DNA of 64,000 bases from WQXF01 sp031552825 (lineage in GTDB: Bacteria; Bacillota; Clostridia; Christensenellales; Aristaeellaceae). Under the pieces are notes generated by a model, which was given only the letters and a program-made list of their open reading frames with translations, did not search any database and was not told the origin of the DNA. The translations under genes were made by a program, and so were the position numbers. The DNA is taken from assembly GCA_031552825.1 (NCBI GenBank), contig JAVBMD010000023.1, positions 37,232 to 101,231 on the forward strand, written 5' to 3'. The number at the start of each line of letters is the position of its first letter. The first letter of the stretch is position 1. Shown piece after piece: positions 1 through 8,108 of the stretch.

Positions 1-947
1 TCCAGCAGGCGCGAGGCGAGGCGCTCGGTGTAGGCCTGCACCAGCTCGCTATTGCTTAAGTTGGTGCTCAGCAGGGTGTGCCGCCGCGTCACCATGCGCT
101 CGTTGATGAGGTTGAACAGGTAGACGATGGTGACGTTCTCGATCATCGGCTCGGCGCCCAGATCGTCGATCACCAAGAGCTGCGCGCCGGTCCACTGGGC
201 GAGCAGGTCGGCGTTTTCGCCGTTATAATGATAACGGCGCATCGCTTCCACCAGCTTGGGCGCGGTGATGCGCATCACCGTATACCCGCGCGAGAGCACC
301 CGATGGGCGATGCAGTTCATCAAAAAGGACTTGCCCAGCCCCGAGGGGCCGAGCAGCAGCAGGTTGCGCCGATCGGTATTGGGGAAATCGTCGGCATAGC
401 GCTGGCAGACGGCGAGCACCCGCTGCATGTGCAAGCGCTGCGTCAGGCGCTTGCCGGGCAGCATGCCGGGCAGCACCTCCTCGTCGTCGGGAAAGATATC
501 CAAGTTGAAGGTGTCAAAGTTCTCGACGCGCAGCGCCGCCATGCCGACCTCGCTGCACAGCAGCTCCACGAGCCGCTGCTCGAAACAGGCGCACCAGCGG
601 TGCAGCGGCGTGCCGACCTCGCCGGTATCGCGGCATAGCGCGCAGCGGTACACCGGCTCCAGATAGTCGGCAACAAAGCCTTGCGCGGCCAGCGTGGCGG
701 CCAGTTGGTCGTTGAGGGCGCGCATGCGCCCCTCTAACGTCGCAACGCGCTCGCCGATTTGCGCGGGGTTATGGACGGCTTGCCGAACGGCCGCGTCGAG
801 CAGCGACTGCCGCTCATCCAGCAAGCGCGCGATACCGGGATCCTTTTCCGCGGCCTCGGCGGCGCGGCGGCGCTCCTCCCGCAGATTGCGCGCGCGCTGA
901 TCCGCGTATTCGCCGATCAATTGACGAACCGCTTGCTCTCGGGTCAT
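1..947 (-). CDS. DnaI/DnaC-like replicative helicase loader (3' end cut by window)
   Basis: AAA+ ATPase that would load the replicative helicase at origins or restarted forks. About 315 codons are visible and the C-terminus lies beyond base 1. The N-terminal part is helical. It is followed by a Cys-rich knuckle near residues 102-121 (RCALCRDTG, then WCAC), like the zinc-binding N-domain of B. subtilis DnaI. Walker A is GPSGLGKS (about 200-207), Walker B is LLVIDDLG (about 249-256), and an STNLS sensor-1-like strand and a TERLASRLL arginine-finger region lie near the edge. The ATG at 947 has a GGGAGGAGGG ribosome site and overlaps the stop of the upstream DnaD-like gene (ATGA), so the two are co-translated. 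Family assignment is firm. DnaI versus DnaC naming is a matter of convention. Confidence 0.9.
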   Translation of the reverse strand, partial: MTREQAVRQLIGEYADQRARNLREERRRAAEAAEKDPGIARLLDERQSLLDAAVRQAVHNPAQIGERVATLEGRMRALNDQLAATLAAQGFVADYLEPVYRCALCRDTGEVGTPLHRWCACFEQRLVELLCSEVGMAALRVENFDTFNLDIFPDDEEVLPGMLPGKRLTQRLHMQRVLAVCQRYADDFPNTDRRNLLLLGPSGLGKSFLMNCIAHRVLSRGYTVMRITAPKLVEAMRRYHYNGENADLLAQWTGAQLLVIDDLGAEPMIENVTIVYLFNLINERMVTRRHTLLSTNLSNSELVQAYTERLASRLL

Positions 948-2497
948 TTCTTTGTACCCTCCTCCCGCGCGTCCTTATACAGATCGAACACCAGCGCGTC
1001 GAGTTCTTCGGCGGAGTATTGGCGCTGCGTGTAGCGGTGCTGCGCCACCTCGCGTACGGGCCGCGCGGCGCTCTGACGGCCGATGGCCTGCCCGCCGGCG
1101 GCCTGCGGCGATCGCGCGGGCACGGCGCTTTGGGCGGATTGCGTTATATGCTGGGCGCGTTCCGCGCGTGCGGCGTCCAGCGTGCGGATGCCTTTTTCAT
1201 GCCATTGGGCGAGGATGCGGTGCATAAAGGGCATCTTGACGGCGGCGTTGGTCGCGTAGGCCGCGGCCTCCAGCATCACATCCATCGGCATATGCCACGC
1301 GTCGCGCCACGTTGTAAGCTGCGCGCGATCGGCGGCCACCGGCTTGCGCTGAAGACCGCAGGCCTCGAACAGCGCGGCAAGCTGATCGTTGTCGCGCCGC
1401 AGCGCGGAGAGATAGGCGTCCACATCGCCGCGCGTGGCCAGCCCCATGCCCTGCCACACCTCCAGCAGGCGGTAGACGCTTTCTAGGCTGTTGCCGCCAC
1501 CCCGGTGTACCGCCTGCGCCGCCGGAACCAGCAGCTCTTTTGTGCCGCCAGCCTCCAGCCAAGCGTGCAGCCATTCCAAATCCTCCGGCGTAGGGGAGGC
1601 GCCGCGCCGTCCCAGCGCTTCGTAGACCGCCTTGAGCGGTTCGGCCAACTCGGCCTCCTGCCTTAGCTGGCCGGTGAGCGCGGCGGCTTCATGACGCCCC
1701 AGCTTGTGCTGGCGCTGCAAAATGCCGTTGAGGTACGCCATGGTGGGCGAACCCTTGGTGGTTTCCTTGCAGGCTTCCAGAATGGCCTGCGGCTCAAAGC
1801 CCCACTCCCGCGTCCATTTCCGGTAGAGATCCTCCTCGTCCATAGAGGGGGCGCGGCGCTGCCCCAAGCGGCGCAGCACGCGCTTCAAGTCGTCGGCCTG
1901 CTGCTTGGAGGTGCGCGTCATCTCCTCGGCATCCTCGATGCTGCGCACGCCCTGCTCCGCCCACTCCCGCGCCAAGCCGTCGGCTTTTTCCAAGGAGAAG
2001 CGCAGGCCGTAGATGTCGATGCAGTAGCGGATCAGCATAATGACCACCGTCTCAGGCAGTTCGAGCACCTCGATCCACTCATAGATGCGGCGGTAATCCT
2101 GCTCGTACAGCTTGCGCTTTTTATCGAACAGGTTGTGCAGGGTGGCGTTAAAATCCTTGTAGCGGTAAAGGGTCTCCCCCTCGCCGGTGGACATCAGCAG
2201 GTTGTGCTTGAGGTTTTTGTATACGTATTGCGCCGGGGAATCGGCGACCCGCCGCGCCAGCCCCATGCGCTCCCAATATTGAAAGGCCTGAAAGACTTCC
2301 TCCTCCGGCAGATCCATATCCCGCGCCATGCGCGCGAGGCTCATCGCCTCGGCGGGATGATAGCACTGCATGAGCCCATAAAGATAGACCTTCACATAGT
2401 TGCCCGGGGCGCGCAGCATATACTCCTGCAGGAAAAGATTTTCCACAGGCGTAATGTCGAACAGCGCGTAATTGTCGCCAAAGCTGCAAAATGCCAT
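944..2497 (-). CDS. DnaD-like replication initiation protein with repeated DnaB_2/DnaD domains
   Basis: Primosomal protein of the DnaD/DnaB family of low-GC Gram-positives, expected to remodel origin DNA and hand over the helicase together with the loader encoded next. At 517 residues it is longer than DnaD of B. subtilis. The N-terminal 20-95 resembles the winged-helix part. DnaD-like helical modules follow at about 125-190, 215-275 and 385-450, each with the aromatic WxxxxxxxxxxI.xA pattern (for example LYRKWTREWGF and TTWRDAWHMPMDV). The C-terminus is low-complexity and then charged (EELDALVFDLYKDAREEG). The ATG at 2497 follows AAAGGAG. A promoter lies at 2545-2573. It overlaps the loader gene by ATGA. 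Three modules rather than one or two is my reading and should be checked by profile search. Confidence 0.88.
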   Translation of the reverse strand: MAFCSFGDNYALFDITPVENLFLQEYMLRAPGNYVKVYLYGLMQCYHPAEAMSLARMARDMDLPEEEVFQAFQYWERMGLARRVADSPAQYVYKNLKHNLLMSTGEGETLYRYKDFNATLHNLFDKKRKLYEQDYRRIYEWIEVLELPETVVIMLIRYCIDIYGLRFSLEKADGLAREWAEQGVRSIEDAEEMTRTSKQQADDLKRVLRRLGQRRAPSMDEEDLYRKWTREWGFEPQAILEACKETTKGSPTMAYLNGILQRQHKLGRHEAAALTGQLRQEAELAEPLKAVYEALGRRGASPTPEDLEWLHAWLEAGGTKELLVPAAQAVHRGGGNSLESVYRLLEVWQGMGLATRGDVDAYLSALRRDNDQLAALFEACGLQRKPVAADRAQLTTWRDAWHMPMDVMLEAAAYATNAAVKMPFMHRILAQWHEKGIRTLDAARAERAQHITQSAQSAVPARSPQAAGGQAIGRQSAARPVREVAQHRYTQRQYSAEELDALVFDLYKDAREEGTKK

Positions 2498-2544
2498 CGT
2501 GTGCTCCTTTGTGAAGCAAAATATGCGGGGGAAGACGTCGATTC

Positions 2545-2573
2545 ATGATAGCACGTACCTGCCGGGCAGGCAA
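2545..2573 (-). promoter_or_regulatory. Sigma-A-type promoter for the dnaD-like/loader operon
   Basis: On the minus strand TTGCCT (2568-2573) and TATCAT (2545-2550) are separated by exactly 17 bp, about 50 bp upstream of the DnaD-like start. It lies downstream of the Spo0E-gene terminator, which supports independent transcription. Confidence 0.6.
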
Positions 2574-2603
2574 GGGGAATGCGGCGCGCGGCGCGCAAAA
2601 AGA

Positions 2604-2639
2604 AAAGAATGGAGCCGCACTTTACGGGCTCCATTCTTT
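2604..2639 (-). terminator. Rho-independent terminator of the Spo0E-like gene
   Basis: Perfect 13-bp stem (AAAGAATGGAGCC with GGCTCCATTCTTT) and a 10-base loop. On the minus strand it is followed by CTTTTCTTTTT, a U-rich tract, so it ends leftward transcription of the gene at 2653-2874. Confidence 0.85.
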
Positions 2640-2652
2640 GCGGGATAAGCGT

Positions 2653-2874
2653 TTAGCTTGCTGCGCGGGTTTGCAGAAATCGCCTTTTTCGCCGGCCGAC
2701 GTAGCGCCGATGGCCGCGATAGAACCGGTCGTGGCGCAGCCGGAGGAGATAATGAAGCAGCACGTCCAGATGCTGGCTGACCGCGATTGAACGAGCCAGA
2801 TCGTTGGCGCTAAATAGAATCTCTACATGTCGCCGCAGAAGTGCGACACGCTTTTTGAGTGGAATATGTAGCAT
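2653..2874 (-). CDS. Spo0E-like aspartyl-phosphate phosphatase family protein
   Basis: Small helical protein of 73 residues. It contains the Spo0E signature: a first helix (LLRRHVEILF), a short turn, then AVSQHLDVLLHYLL, matching the family pattern SQxLDxLIxxY. Spo0E-type proteins dephosphorylate Spo0A~P and hold back sporulation. The C-terminal 25 residues are very basic (RLRHDRFYRGHRRYVGRRKRR), which is not typical of the family. Its own promoter (2938-2966) and terminator (2604-2639) make it a monocistronic gene. A GGAGG lies 13 bases before the ATG, a little far, so the exact start is not certain. Function is inferred from the family motif only. Confidence 0.75.
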   Translation of the reverse strand: MLHIPLKKRVALLRRHVEILFSANDLARSIAVSQHLDVLLHYLLRLRHDRFYRGHRRYVGRRKRRFLQTRAAS

Positions 2875-2937
2875 AGTGGCAATTGACCCTCCACAATCTG
2901 TTGTGCTTTTTTTTACTAAATCGATTCTTCTGTTCTT

Positions 2938-2966
2938 ATCATACTGGCAATCTCTCTATTGTGCAA
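2938..2966 (-). promoter_or_regulatory. Promoter for the Spo0E-like gene
   Basis: On the minus strand TTGCAC (2961-2966) and TATGAT (2938-2943) are 17 bp apart, about 65 bp upstream of the ATG. The surrounding 2880-3100 region is strongly AT-rich and otherwise holds only the divergent serS promoter. Confidence 0.6.
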
Positions 2967-3098
2967 GAAAATAAAATGCAAAATTTGGTATTTTTTTACC
3001 GAATTTTATCGAATACTGTGGAATATTAAAAAAATTTCATTTTTGAGCGCGAGAAAATGAAGTCGATTTAAGAATTAAATCAAATGGAGGAGCCGAAC

Positions 3099-3127
3099 TT
3101 GCATATCCGGCGAGAAAAAGGTATAAT
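3099..3127 (+). promoter_or_regulatory. Promoter for the serS T-box operon
   Basis: TTGCAT (3099-3104), a 17-bp spacer and a consensus TATAAT (3122-3127). Transcription would begin near 3134, at the 5' end of the T-box leader. Confidence 0.8.
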
Positions 3128-3133
3128 AAAAAA

Positions 3134-3365
3134 CAATAGCCGAAAGGCTGTGCGCGATGAAAGGGAACGTTCCGCTGTACTTGCGCAAGAGAGCCGCCGG
3201 ATGGTGCGAGGCGGTGCGGCGCGGCGAGGATCTCCAGCCCTGAGCGATCGGCGAGAGCTGACGGGAGCGCCCGATAAAGCGCGAGCAAGCTGGGGCATCT
3301 TGTGTGCTCAAGCAGGGTGGCAACGCGGAGCGATCCGTCCCTGTCGTAAGGCGGGGGCGGTTTTA
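3134..3365 (+). promoter_or_regulatory. T-box riboswitch leader, serine-specific
   Basis: A roughly 230-nt leader between promoter and serS. The T-box core AGGGTGGCAACGCGG is at 3314-3328. Its TGGC would pair with the GCCA end expected for uncharged tRNA-Ser, in agreement with the downstream gene. The terminator stem follows (CCGTCCC 3335-3341 with GGGGGCGG 3353-3360) and then TTTTA. Uncharged tRNA binding would favour the antiterminator and switch serS on. I could not assign the specifier codon in Stem I with confidence. Confidence 0.9.
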
Positions 3366-3384
3366 TATTGAAGGAGGGATTTGC

Positions 3385-4656
3385 ATGCTAGACATTAAGC
3401 GCATTCGTCAAAATCCACAGGAACTGTCGGACGCCATGACGCGCCGCCATAAGCGCGTCGACGTATCGTCCTTTTTGGCGCTGGACGAGCAACGGCGCGC
3501 GCTGCTTACCGAGGTGGAGCAGCTGAAGAATCAGCGCAACGAGGAGAGCAAGCGCATCGCCGCGATGAAGCGTGCCGGGGAGGACGCCGCCCCGGTAATG
3601 GAGGCGATGCGCGCGGTTGGCGAGCGCATCGCGGCGCTGGATGCGCAGGTGGTGACGGTGGACGAACAAATGGATCAGTTCCTGCTGACGGTACCCAGCA
3701 TTCCGCTGGCCGAGGTGCCGGAGGGCGAGGACGAGCGGGGCAACGTGGAGCAGCGCCGCTGGGGTACGCCGCGCGAATTTGCTTGGGAGCCCAAGGCGCA
3801 CTGGGACATCGGCACCGACTTACATGTGCTGGACTTCGAGACCGCCGCCAAGGTGACCGGCGCGCGCTTCACCTTCTACCGTGGGCTGGGCGCGCGGCTG
3901 GAGCGCGCCGTCATCAACTTCTATATGGACACCCATGCCGCGCGCGGATACGAGGAAGTGCTGCCTCCCTACATGGTCAACAGGGGCTCGATGGTCGGTA
4001 CCGGCCAGTTGCCCAAGTTCGAGGAGGATTCCTTTCATGTGGTGCCCACCGAGTATTACCTGATCCCCACCGCCGAGGTGCCGGTGACCAACATGTACCG
4101 CGAAGAGATCTTGGGCGGCGACGCGCTGCCCATCCGCCACGTCGCGTATAGCGCCTGCTTCCGCGCCGAGGCTGGGGCGGCGGGGCGCGATACGCGCGGC
4201 CTGATCCGCCAGCATCAGTTCAACAAGGTGGAGCTGGTCAAGATCACCAAGCCGGAGCAGAGCCACGAAGAGCTCGAGCGCATGACCGCCGATGCCGAGC
4301 ACGTGCTGGAGCGCTTGGGCCTGCCGCACCGCGTCGTGCTGCTTTGCGCAGGGGATATGGGCTTCAGCAGCGCCAAAACCTACGATATCGAGGTTTGGAT
4401 GCCCAGCTATGGCCGCTATGTGGAGATCTCCAGCTGCTCAAATTGCGTGGACTTTCAGGCGCGGCGCGCCGGAATCCGTTATCGCGAAAACGCCAAAGAT
4501 AAGCCGCAATACGCGCACACCCTCAACGGCTCCGGCGTGGCGGTGGGACGCACCGTCGCCGCCATCCTCGAGAACTACCAGAACGAGGACGGCAGCGTGA
4601 CGGTGCCCGAGGCGCTGCGCCCCTACATGGGCGGCGTGGAGCGGATCACGAAATAA
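3385..4656 (+). CDS. serS: Seryl-tRNA synthetase
   Basis: Class II aminoacyl-tRNA synthetase that charges tRNA-Ser (and tRNA-Sec where present) in the cytoplasm. It has 423 residues, the usual size. The N-terminal coiled-coil arm occupies about residues 30-100 (LTEVEQLKNQRNEESKRI). The catalytic core shows the TAEVPVTN stretch, class II motif 2 (CFRAEAGAAGRDTRGLIRQH) and motif 3 (GSGVAVGRTVAAILENYQ). The ATG at 3385 follows AAGGAGGGATTTGC. An in-frame ATG at 3304 is rejected because it lies inside the T-box. Expression is controlled by the leader at 3134-3365. Confidence 0.98.
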   Translation: MLDIKRIRQNPQELSDAMTRRHKRVDVSSFLALDEQRRALLTEVEQLKNQRNEESKRIAAMKRAGEDAAPVMEAMRAVGERIAALDAQVVTVDEQMDQFLLTVPSIPLAEVPEGEDERGNVEQRRWGTPREFAWEPKAHWDIGTDLHVLDFETAAKVTGARFTFYRGLGARLERAVINFYMDTHAARGYEEVLPPYMVNRGSMVGTGQLPKFEEDSFHVVPTEYYLIPTAEVPVTNMYREEILGGDALPIRHVAYSACFRAEAGAAGRDTRGLIRQHQFNKVELVKITKPEQSHEELERMTADAEHVLERLGLPHRVVLLCAGDMGFSSAKTYDIEVWMPSYGRYVEISSCSNCVDFQARRAGIRYRENAKDKPQYAHTLNGSGVAVGRTVAAILENYQNEDGSVTVPEALRPYMGGVERITK

Positions 4657-4682
4657 GCGGAACGGGTAAGGGGAAGAAAACC

Positions 4683-5423
4683 TTGACTGAACAGCAAAAA
4701 AAGCAGGCAAACGGCACGGGCTGGCAGGCGACGCCGACCTCTTTGGGCGTGGAGAGCTGGAATGCCGGGCTGTATGCGCACCAGCGGCTGCCTTTGATCG
4801 TGTTTGACTTGGACGGGACGCTGCTGGACAGCTATGAGGTGGCGCTGGAAATTCACAGCCGCGCCATCGCGGCGATGGGGTTGCCGCCGGTTTCCCGCGC
4901 GGTGCTGGAATCGCTCAATGGACCGAGCATCGAGCAGGAGTGCGCGATGCTCGGCCTGCCGCTTTCCTGCGCCGACGCGATGATCGCCGCCATGGAGCGC
5001 GCCGAGGCCGAGCTGATGCCCACGCACGCGCGCTTGTTTCCCGGCGTGGAGGCGATGCTGGAGGCGCTTTTCGGACGCGCGAACCTTTGCCTGCTGACCA
5101 ACGGCCTGCCCAGCTATCAGGCGTTGGTGTGTGAGATCACCGGCATCGGCGACCGGTTTGTTGAGCGCGAAGGGTATGTTTCCGGCATCACCAAGGCGAT
5201 GCGCGCGCGCGAGTGGGCGCGGAAGTTCGCCGCGCCGCGCGCGCTGATGGTGGGGGATCGGCCTAGCGACGTTGCCGCCGCGCGCGAGGCCGGCGCCACG
5301 GCGCTGGGCGTCACGTACGGCAACGGAACGCCGGAGGAGATGCGCGCCGCCGCGCCCGACGCGCTGGCCGCGGACGTGGACGAGGTGCTGCGCTTCTGCC
5401 TGCGCTTCTGCGAGGAGGGATGA
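4683..5423 (+). CDS. HAD-superfamily hydrolase (phosphoglycolate phosphatase-like)
   Basis: Haloacid dehalogenase-type phosphatase of 246 residues. Motif I is DLDGTLLDS (about residues 41-49), motif II is LLTNGLPSYQ, and motif IV is MVGDRPSDVAAAREAG. A helical cap sits between motifs I and II, as in the Gph/PpaX group. The substrate cannot be told from sequence. The TTG start at 4683 lies 26 bases after serS, behind AAGGGGAAG. The first 35 residues precede the core and are probably disordered, so a later start is possible. It is likely co-transcribed with serS. Confidence 0.85.
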   Translation: MTEQQKKQANGTGWQATPTSLGVESWNAGLYAHQRLPLIVFDLDGTLLDSYEVALEIHSRAIAAMGLPPVSRAVLESLNGPSIEQECAMLGLPLSCADAMIAAMERAEAELMPTHARLFPGVEAMLEALFGRANLCLLTNGLPSYQALVCEITGIGDRFVEREGYVSGITKAMRAREWARKFAAPRALMVGDRPSDVAAAREAGATALGVTYGNGTPEEMRAAAPDALAADVDEVLRFCLRFCEEG

Positions 5424-5424
5424 C

Positions 5425-5598
5425 ATGCATTGGCTTTTCTGGGTTACGCTGCCATTGCCGCTGCTCTCGTTGGCAACGTTGATCCTTGCGCTGCGGCAGC
5501 GGGATGCCGAGCCCGCGCAGCGCAGGCGCATGCTGCTCGTAAGCGGCCTGGCGACGGTGCTGGGCGTGGCGCTGGCGGTGCTGGCGGCGGGGCGGTAA
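5425..5598 (+). CDS. Small two-helix membrane protein, unknown function
   Basis: 57 residues with two hydrophobic segments (about 4-22 and 37-55) separated by a charged loop with several Arg (RQRDAEPAQRRR). The ATG at 5425 lies one base after the HAD stop and is preceded by GAGGAGGGA. I recognise no family. The ribosome site and tight spacing to the HAD gene argue that it is real and part of the serS operon. It ends 9 bases before the convergent DUF4349 gene. Confidence 0.55.
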   Translation: MHWLFWVTLPLPLLSLATLILALRQRDAEPAQRRRMLLVSGLATVLGVALAVLAAGR

Positions 5599-5607
5599 AT
5601 CCTTGCG

Positions 5608-6585
5608 TTATTCAGGTTGGGAGGGCTCGATCTTGCGGGCTCTTCTTTTTGCATTCTTGCGAACAACGAACCAAATCAACAGAACGGCCGGGCAGAGGAT
5701 CGCCAGCCATGGCAGCATCGAGACCGCGAACACCGCCGCGTCACCGAAAAACGCTACGATACCGTTGAGCGCGCCGAAGAAGCCTTCCGACGTGCGCTGG
5801 CCGAGGGTGCGCGGCTGGGGGAGCAGCTGATCGCGCGGCTGCCGTTCGGTCAGATGGATCCACACCTGCGCATAGTCGACGGAACTATCCCAACTGCGCA
5901 GCGTGCCGGAGAGCTGGTCGATGGTCAGCTGCACTTCGTCGATTGATTGGACGATGGTGATTAAATCCTCCATCGATTCGGCGTGGGCGAGCAGGCTTTG
6001 CAGCGTGGTCAGTTGCGTTTGGGCGCTTTTGAGGCGGCCGTCGGTATCATAATACATGCCGGAGATGTCCTGCGCGTTGCTTTCGCGGGATTGGAGGGTG
6101 CCGATCTTGCAGGCTTCGTCCACGAAGGAGTTCATGCCTTCGCTGGGGATGCGCAGCGTGAGCGAAAGGCTGCGCCCGCTGCCGGATTGCGCGAACGGCT
6201 GCCCGAAGAGGCGCTGTTGCTCGATCCATCCCCCGAAGCGCTCGATCAGCGACAGCAGCGCCTGCTCGTCGGCGTCGTACTGCAGCGTGTCGATGGTGAG
6301 GTTGGCGGTGCGGATGATTTTCAGCGTACCGGCTTGCGCTGGCGGCATGCCGCCCACGGCGAATGTGCCGGAACCGGTGGCCGCTTCGGTTTCTGTGAGT
6401 TCATATTGCGTCGCCGCGATCAGAGAATCGGACTTCGGGGCTTGTAGCAATGTGGTTTCATCGCCGGGGAGGGTTTCCGTTTGCGCGGGGACTCCGCGAT
6501 CCCTCGTCAATAGCGTGCCGATAACGATCAGCAACACCGCCAATCCGCCTGCGATCCAAGCGCGCGCATTCTTTTTCTTAAACAT
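5608..6585 (-). CDS. DUF4349 domain membrane-anchored protein
   Basis: 325 residues. An N-terminal membrane anchor (about 8-26) is followed by an extracellular low-complexity linker. The DUF4349 domain begins at the TANLTIDTLQYD motif and contains the LRIPSEGMNSFVDEACKIG strand, a coiled-coil region, and the SVDYAQVWIHLTE strand. A second transmembrane helix near the C-terminus (AVFAVSMLPWLAILCPAVLLIWFVV) is followed by a basic tail. Proteins of this type are envelope proteins of unknown role. The ATG at 6585 is chosen because AGAGGAGC sits just upstream. The in-frame ATG 18 bases earlier has none. Confidence 0.85.
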   Translation of the reverse strand: MFKKKNARAWIAGGLAVLLIVIGTLLTRDRGVPAQTETLPGDETTLLQAPKSDSLIAATQYELTETEAATGSGTFAVGGMPPAQAGTLKIIRTANLTIDTLQYDADEQALLSLIERFGGWIEQQRLFGQPFAQSGSGRSLSLTLRIPSEGMNSFVDEACKIGTLQSRESNAQDISGMYYDTDGRLKSAQTQLTTLQSLLAHAESMEDLITIVQSIDEVQLTIDQLSGTLRSWDSSVDYAQVWIHLTERQPRDQLLPQPRTLGQRTSEGFFGALNGIVAFFGDAAVFAVSMLPWLAILCPAVLLIWFVVRKNAKRRARKIEPSQPE

Positions 6586-6683
6586 AAAAATTGCTCCTCT
6601 CATTGCTCATTTGCTCTTTTAGACGAGGAGAGAGGGAAGAAGTTCCAATAAAAAACTTTTCACAAAATAATAGGAACTAGTGT

Positions 6684-6712
6684 TTGCTTTTTCAAGAAAG
6701 GCATGCTATACT
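6684..6712 (+). promoter_or_regulatory. Promoter for the radical-SAM/DUF4130 operon
   Basis: TTGCTT (6684-6689), a 17-bp spacer and TATACT (6707-6712), about 30 bp before the ATG at 6744. Confidence 0.6.
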
Positions 6713-6743
6713 GTTCGCATCAAAAGCGAACGGAGTGAGCGGC

Positions 6744-8108
6744 ATGGAGCTGATGGACAAGCTGCGCATCCTTACCGGCGCCGCCAAGTATGACGTGGCC
6801 TGCACCTCCAGCGGCAGCCAGCGCAAGGGAGCGCCCGGCGCGCTGGGCAATTCGATCGCGGCGGGCATTTGCCACAGCTTTTCCGCCGACGGGCGTTGTA
6901 TCTCGCTGCTCAAGATTCTCATGAGCAACGCTTGCGTCAACGATTGCAAATATTGTGCCTGCCGCAGCTCCGCGGACGGTGAGCGCGCCACGCTTACGCC
7001 GGAGGAATTGGCCGATTTGACCATCTCCTTTTATCGGCGGAACTACATCGAAGGCCTGTTCCTCTCCTCGGGCATCGTCGGCTCGCCCGACGCCACCACC
7101 GAGCGCATGATCCACGCGCTGCGCTTGCTGCGCGAGGTACACGGCTTTCGCGGCTACATCCACGCCAAGGCGATTCCGGGCACTGATCCGCTGCTGGTAG
7201 AGCGGCTGGGCGCGCTGGTGGATCGCCTGAGCGTCAACATCGAGCTGCCCTCGGAAAACTCGCTCGTCGAATTGGCGCCGCAAAAAAACCGTGCCGCCAT
7301 CCTAGCGCCGATGGCGCAGATCGCCGGGACGCTGGCGCAGCGGCAGAACGAGCTGGCGGTCTATCGCCATGCGCGCCCCTTCGCCCCGGCGGGGCAGAGC
7401 ACGCAGATGATCGTCGGCGCTTCGCCGGAGAGCGATCTGCACATCCTGCGGCTTTCGCAGGGTTTGTATAAGCGATACAAGCTGCGCCGGGTATTTTTTT
7501 CTGCCTACATGCCGGTGGGGGATTCGCGCTTTCTGCCCGAGGTGGCGGCGCCGCTGCTGCGCGAGCATCGGCTGTATCAGGCGGATTGGCTGTTGCGCCA
7601 GTATGGCTTTGACGCCTCGGAGATCCTCGAGCCCGACGCCCCGTGGCTGGATGCGCGGCTGGATCCCAAGTGCCACTGGGCGCTGCGTCACCCGCAGCTT
7701 TTTCCGATGGAAGCGCAGCGCGCCGATTATCTGGAGCTGCTGCGCGTACCCGGCATCGGCCCCACCGGCGCGCAGCGCATCGTCGAGGCGCGGCGCACGG
7801 CCACGCTTTCCTTCGATATCCTCAAAAAGCTGGGCGTGGTGCTCAAGCGCGCGCAGTACTTCTTGACCTGTCAAGGCAAGGCGATGCCCGGGCTGCGCCT
7901 CAATTGGGAGAGCGTGTACCATTGCTTGGCGCGCGATTGCAGCGTCGCGCCGCAGGCGTTTGGCGACCGCGCGGTTCAGCAGCTTTCGCTGGGCGATTTG
8001 GACGCCGGGCTGGGGTTGGGCATGGAGCTGCCCGCGCTGTCGGCGCTGTCGGCCGCGCCCATTCCGCCGGAGCCAAAGGCGCTGCCGCGCTTGGGGAGCA
8101 GCGCATGA
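6744..8108 (+). CDS. Putative DNA modification/repair radical SAM protein (TIGR03916-like)
   Basis: 454 residues. The radical SAM cluster motif is CVNDCKYC (C64, C68, C71), which would bind the 4Fe-4S cluster that cleaves SAM. The N-terminal MDKLRILTGAAKYDVACTSSG and the GICHSFSADGRCISLLKILMSN segment before the cluster match the family known as a putative DNA modification/repair radical SAM protein. A helix-hairpin-helix-like segment (LLRVPGIGPTGAQRIVEARR, about 333-352) supports DNA binding. It overlaps the DUF4130 gene by ATGA, the usual neighbour of this family. The start at 6744 follows CGGAGTGAGC. The chemistry is unknown. Confidence 0.9.
   Translation: MELMDKLRILTGAAKYDVACTSSGSQRKGAPGALGNSIAAGICHSFSADGRCISLLKILMSNACVNDCKYCACRSSADGERATLTPEELADLTISFYRRNYIEGLFLSSGIVGSPDATTERMIHALRLLREVHGFRGYIHAKAIPGTDPLLVERLGALVDRLSVNIELPSENSLVELAPQKNRAAILAPMAQIAGTLAQRQNELAVYRHARPFAPAGQSTQMIVGASPESDLHILRLSQGLYKRYKLRRVFFSAYMPVGDSRFLPEVAAPLLREHRLYQADWLLRQYGFDASEILEPDAPWLDARLDPKCHWALRHPQLFPMEAQRADYLELLRVPGIGPTGAQRIVEARRTATLSFDILKKLGVVLKRAQYFLTCQGKAMPGLRLNWESVYHCLARDCSVAPQAFGDRAVQQLSLGDLDAGLGLGMELPALSALSAAPIPPEPKALPRLGSSA

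Noticed and set aside
2990..3015. Spo0A box in the AT-rich region
   Set aside because: TTTATCGAAT resembles the box but misses a central base. One weak match in AT-rich DNA is not enough.
3304..3384. N-terminal extension of serS
   Set aside because: The ATG at 3304 is inside the T-box antiterminator region. The ATG at 3385 has AAGGAGGG.
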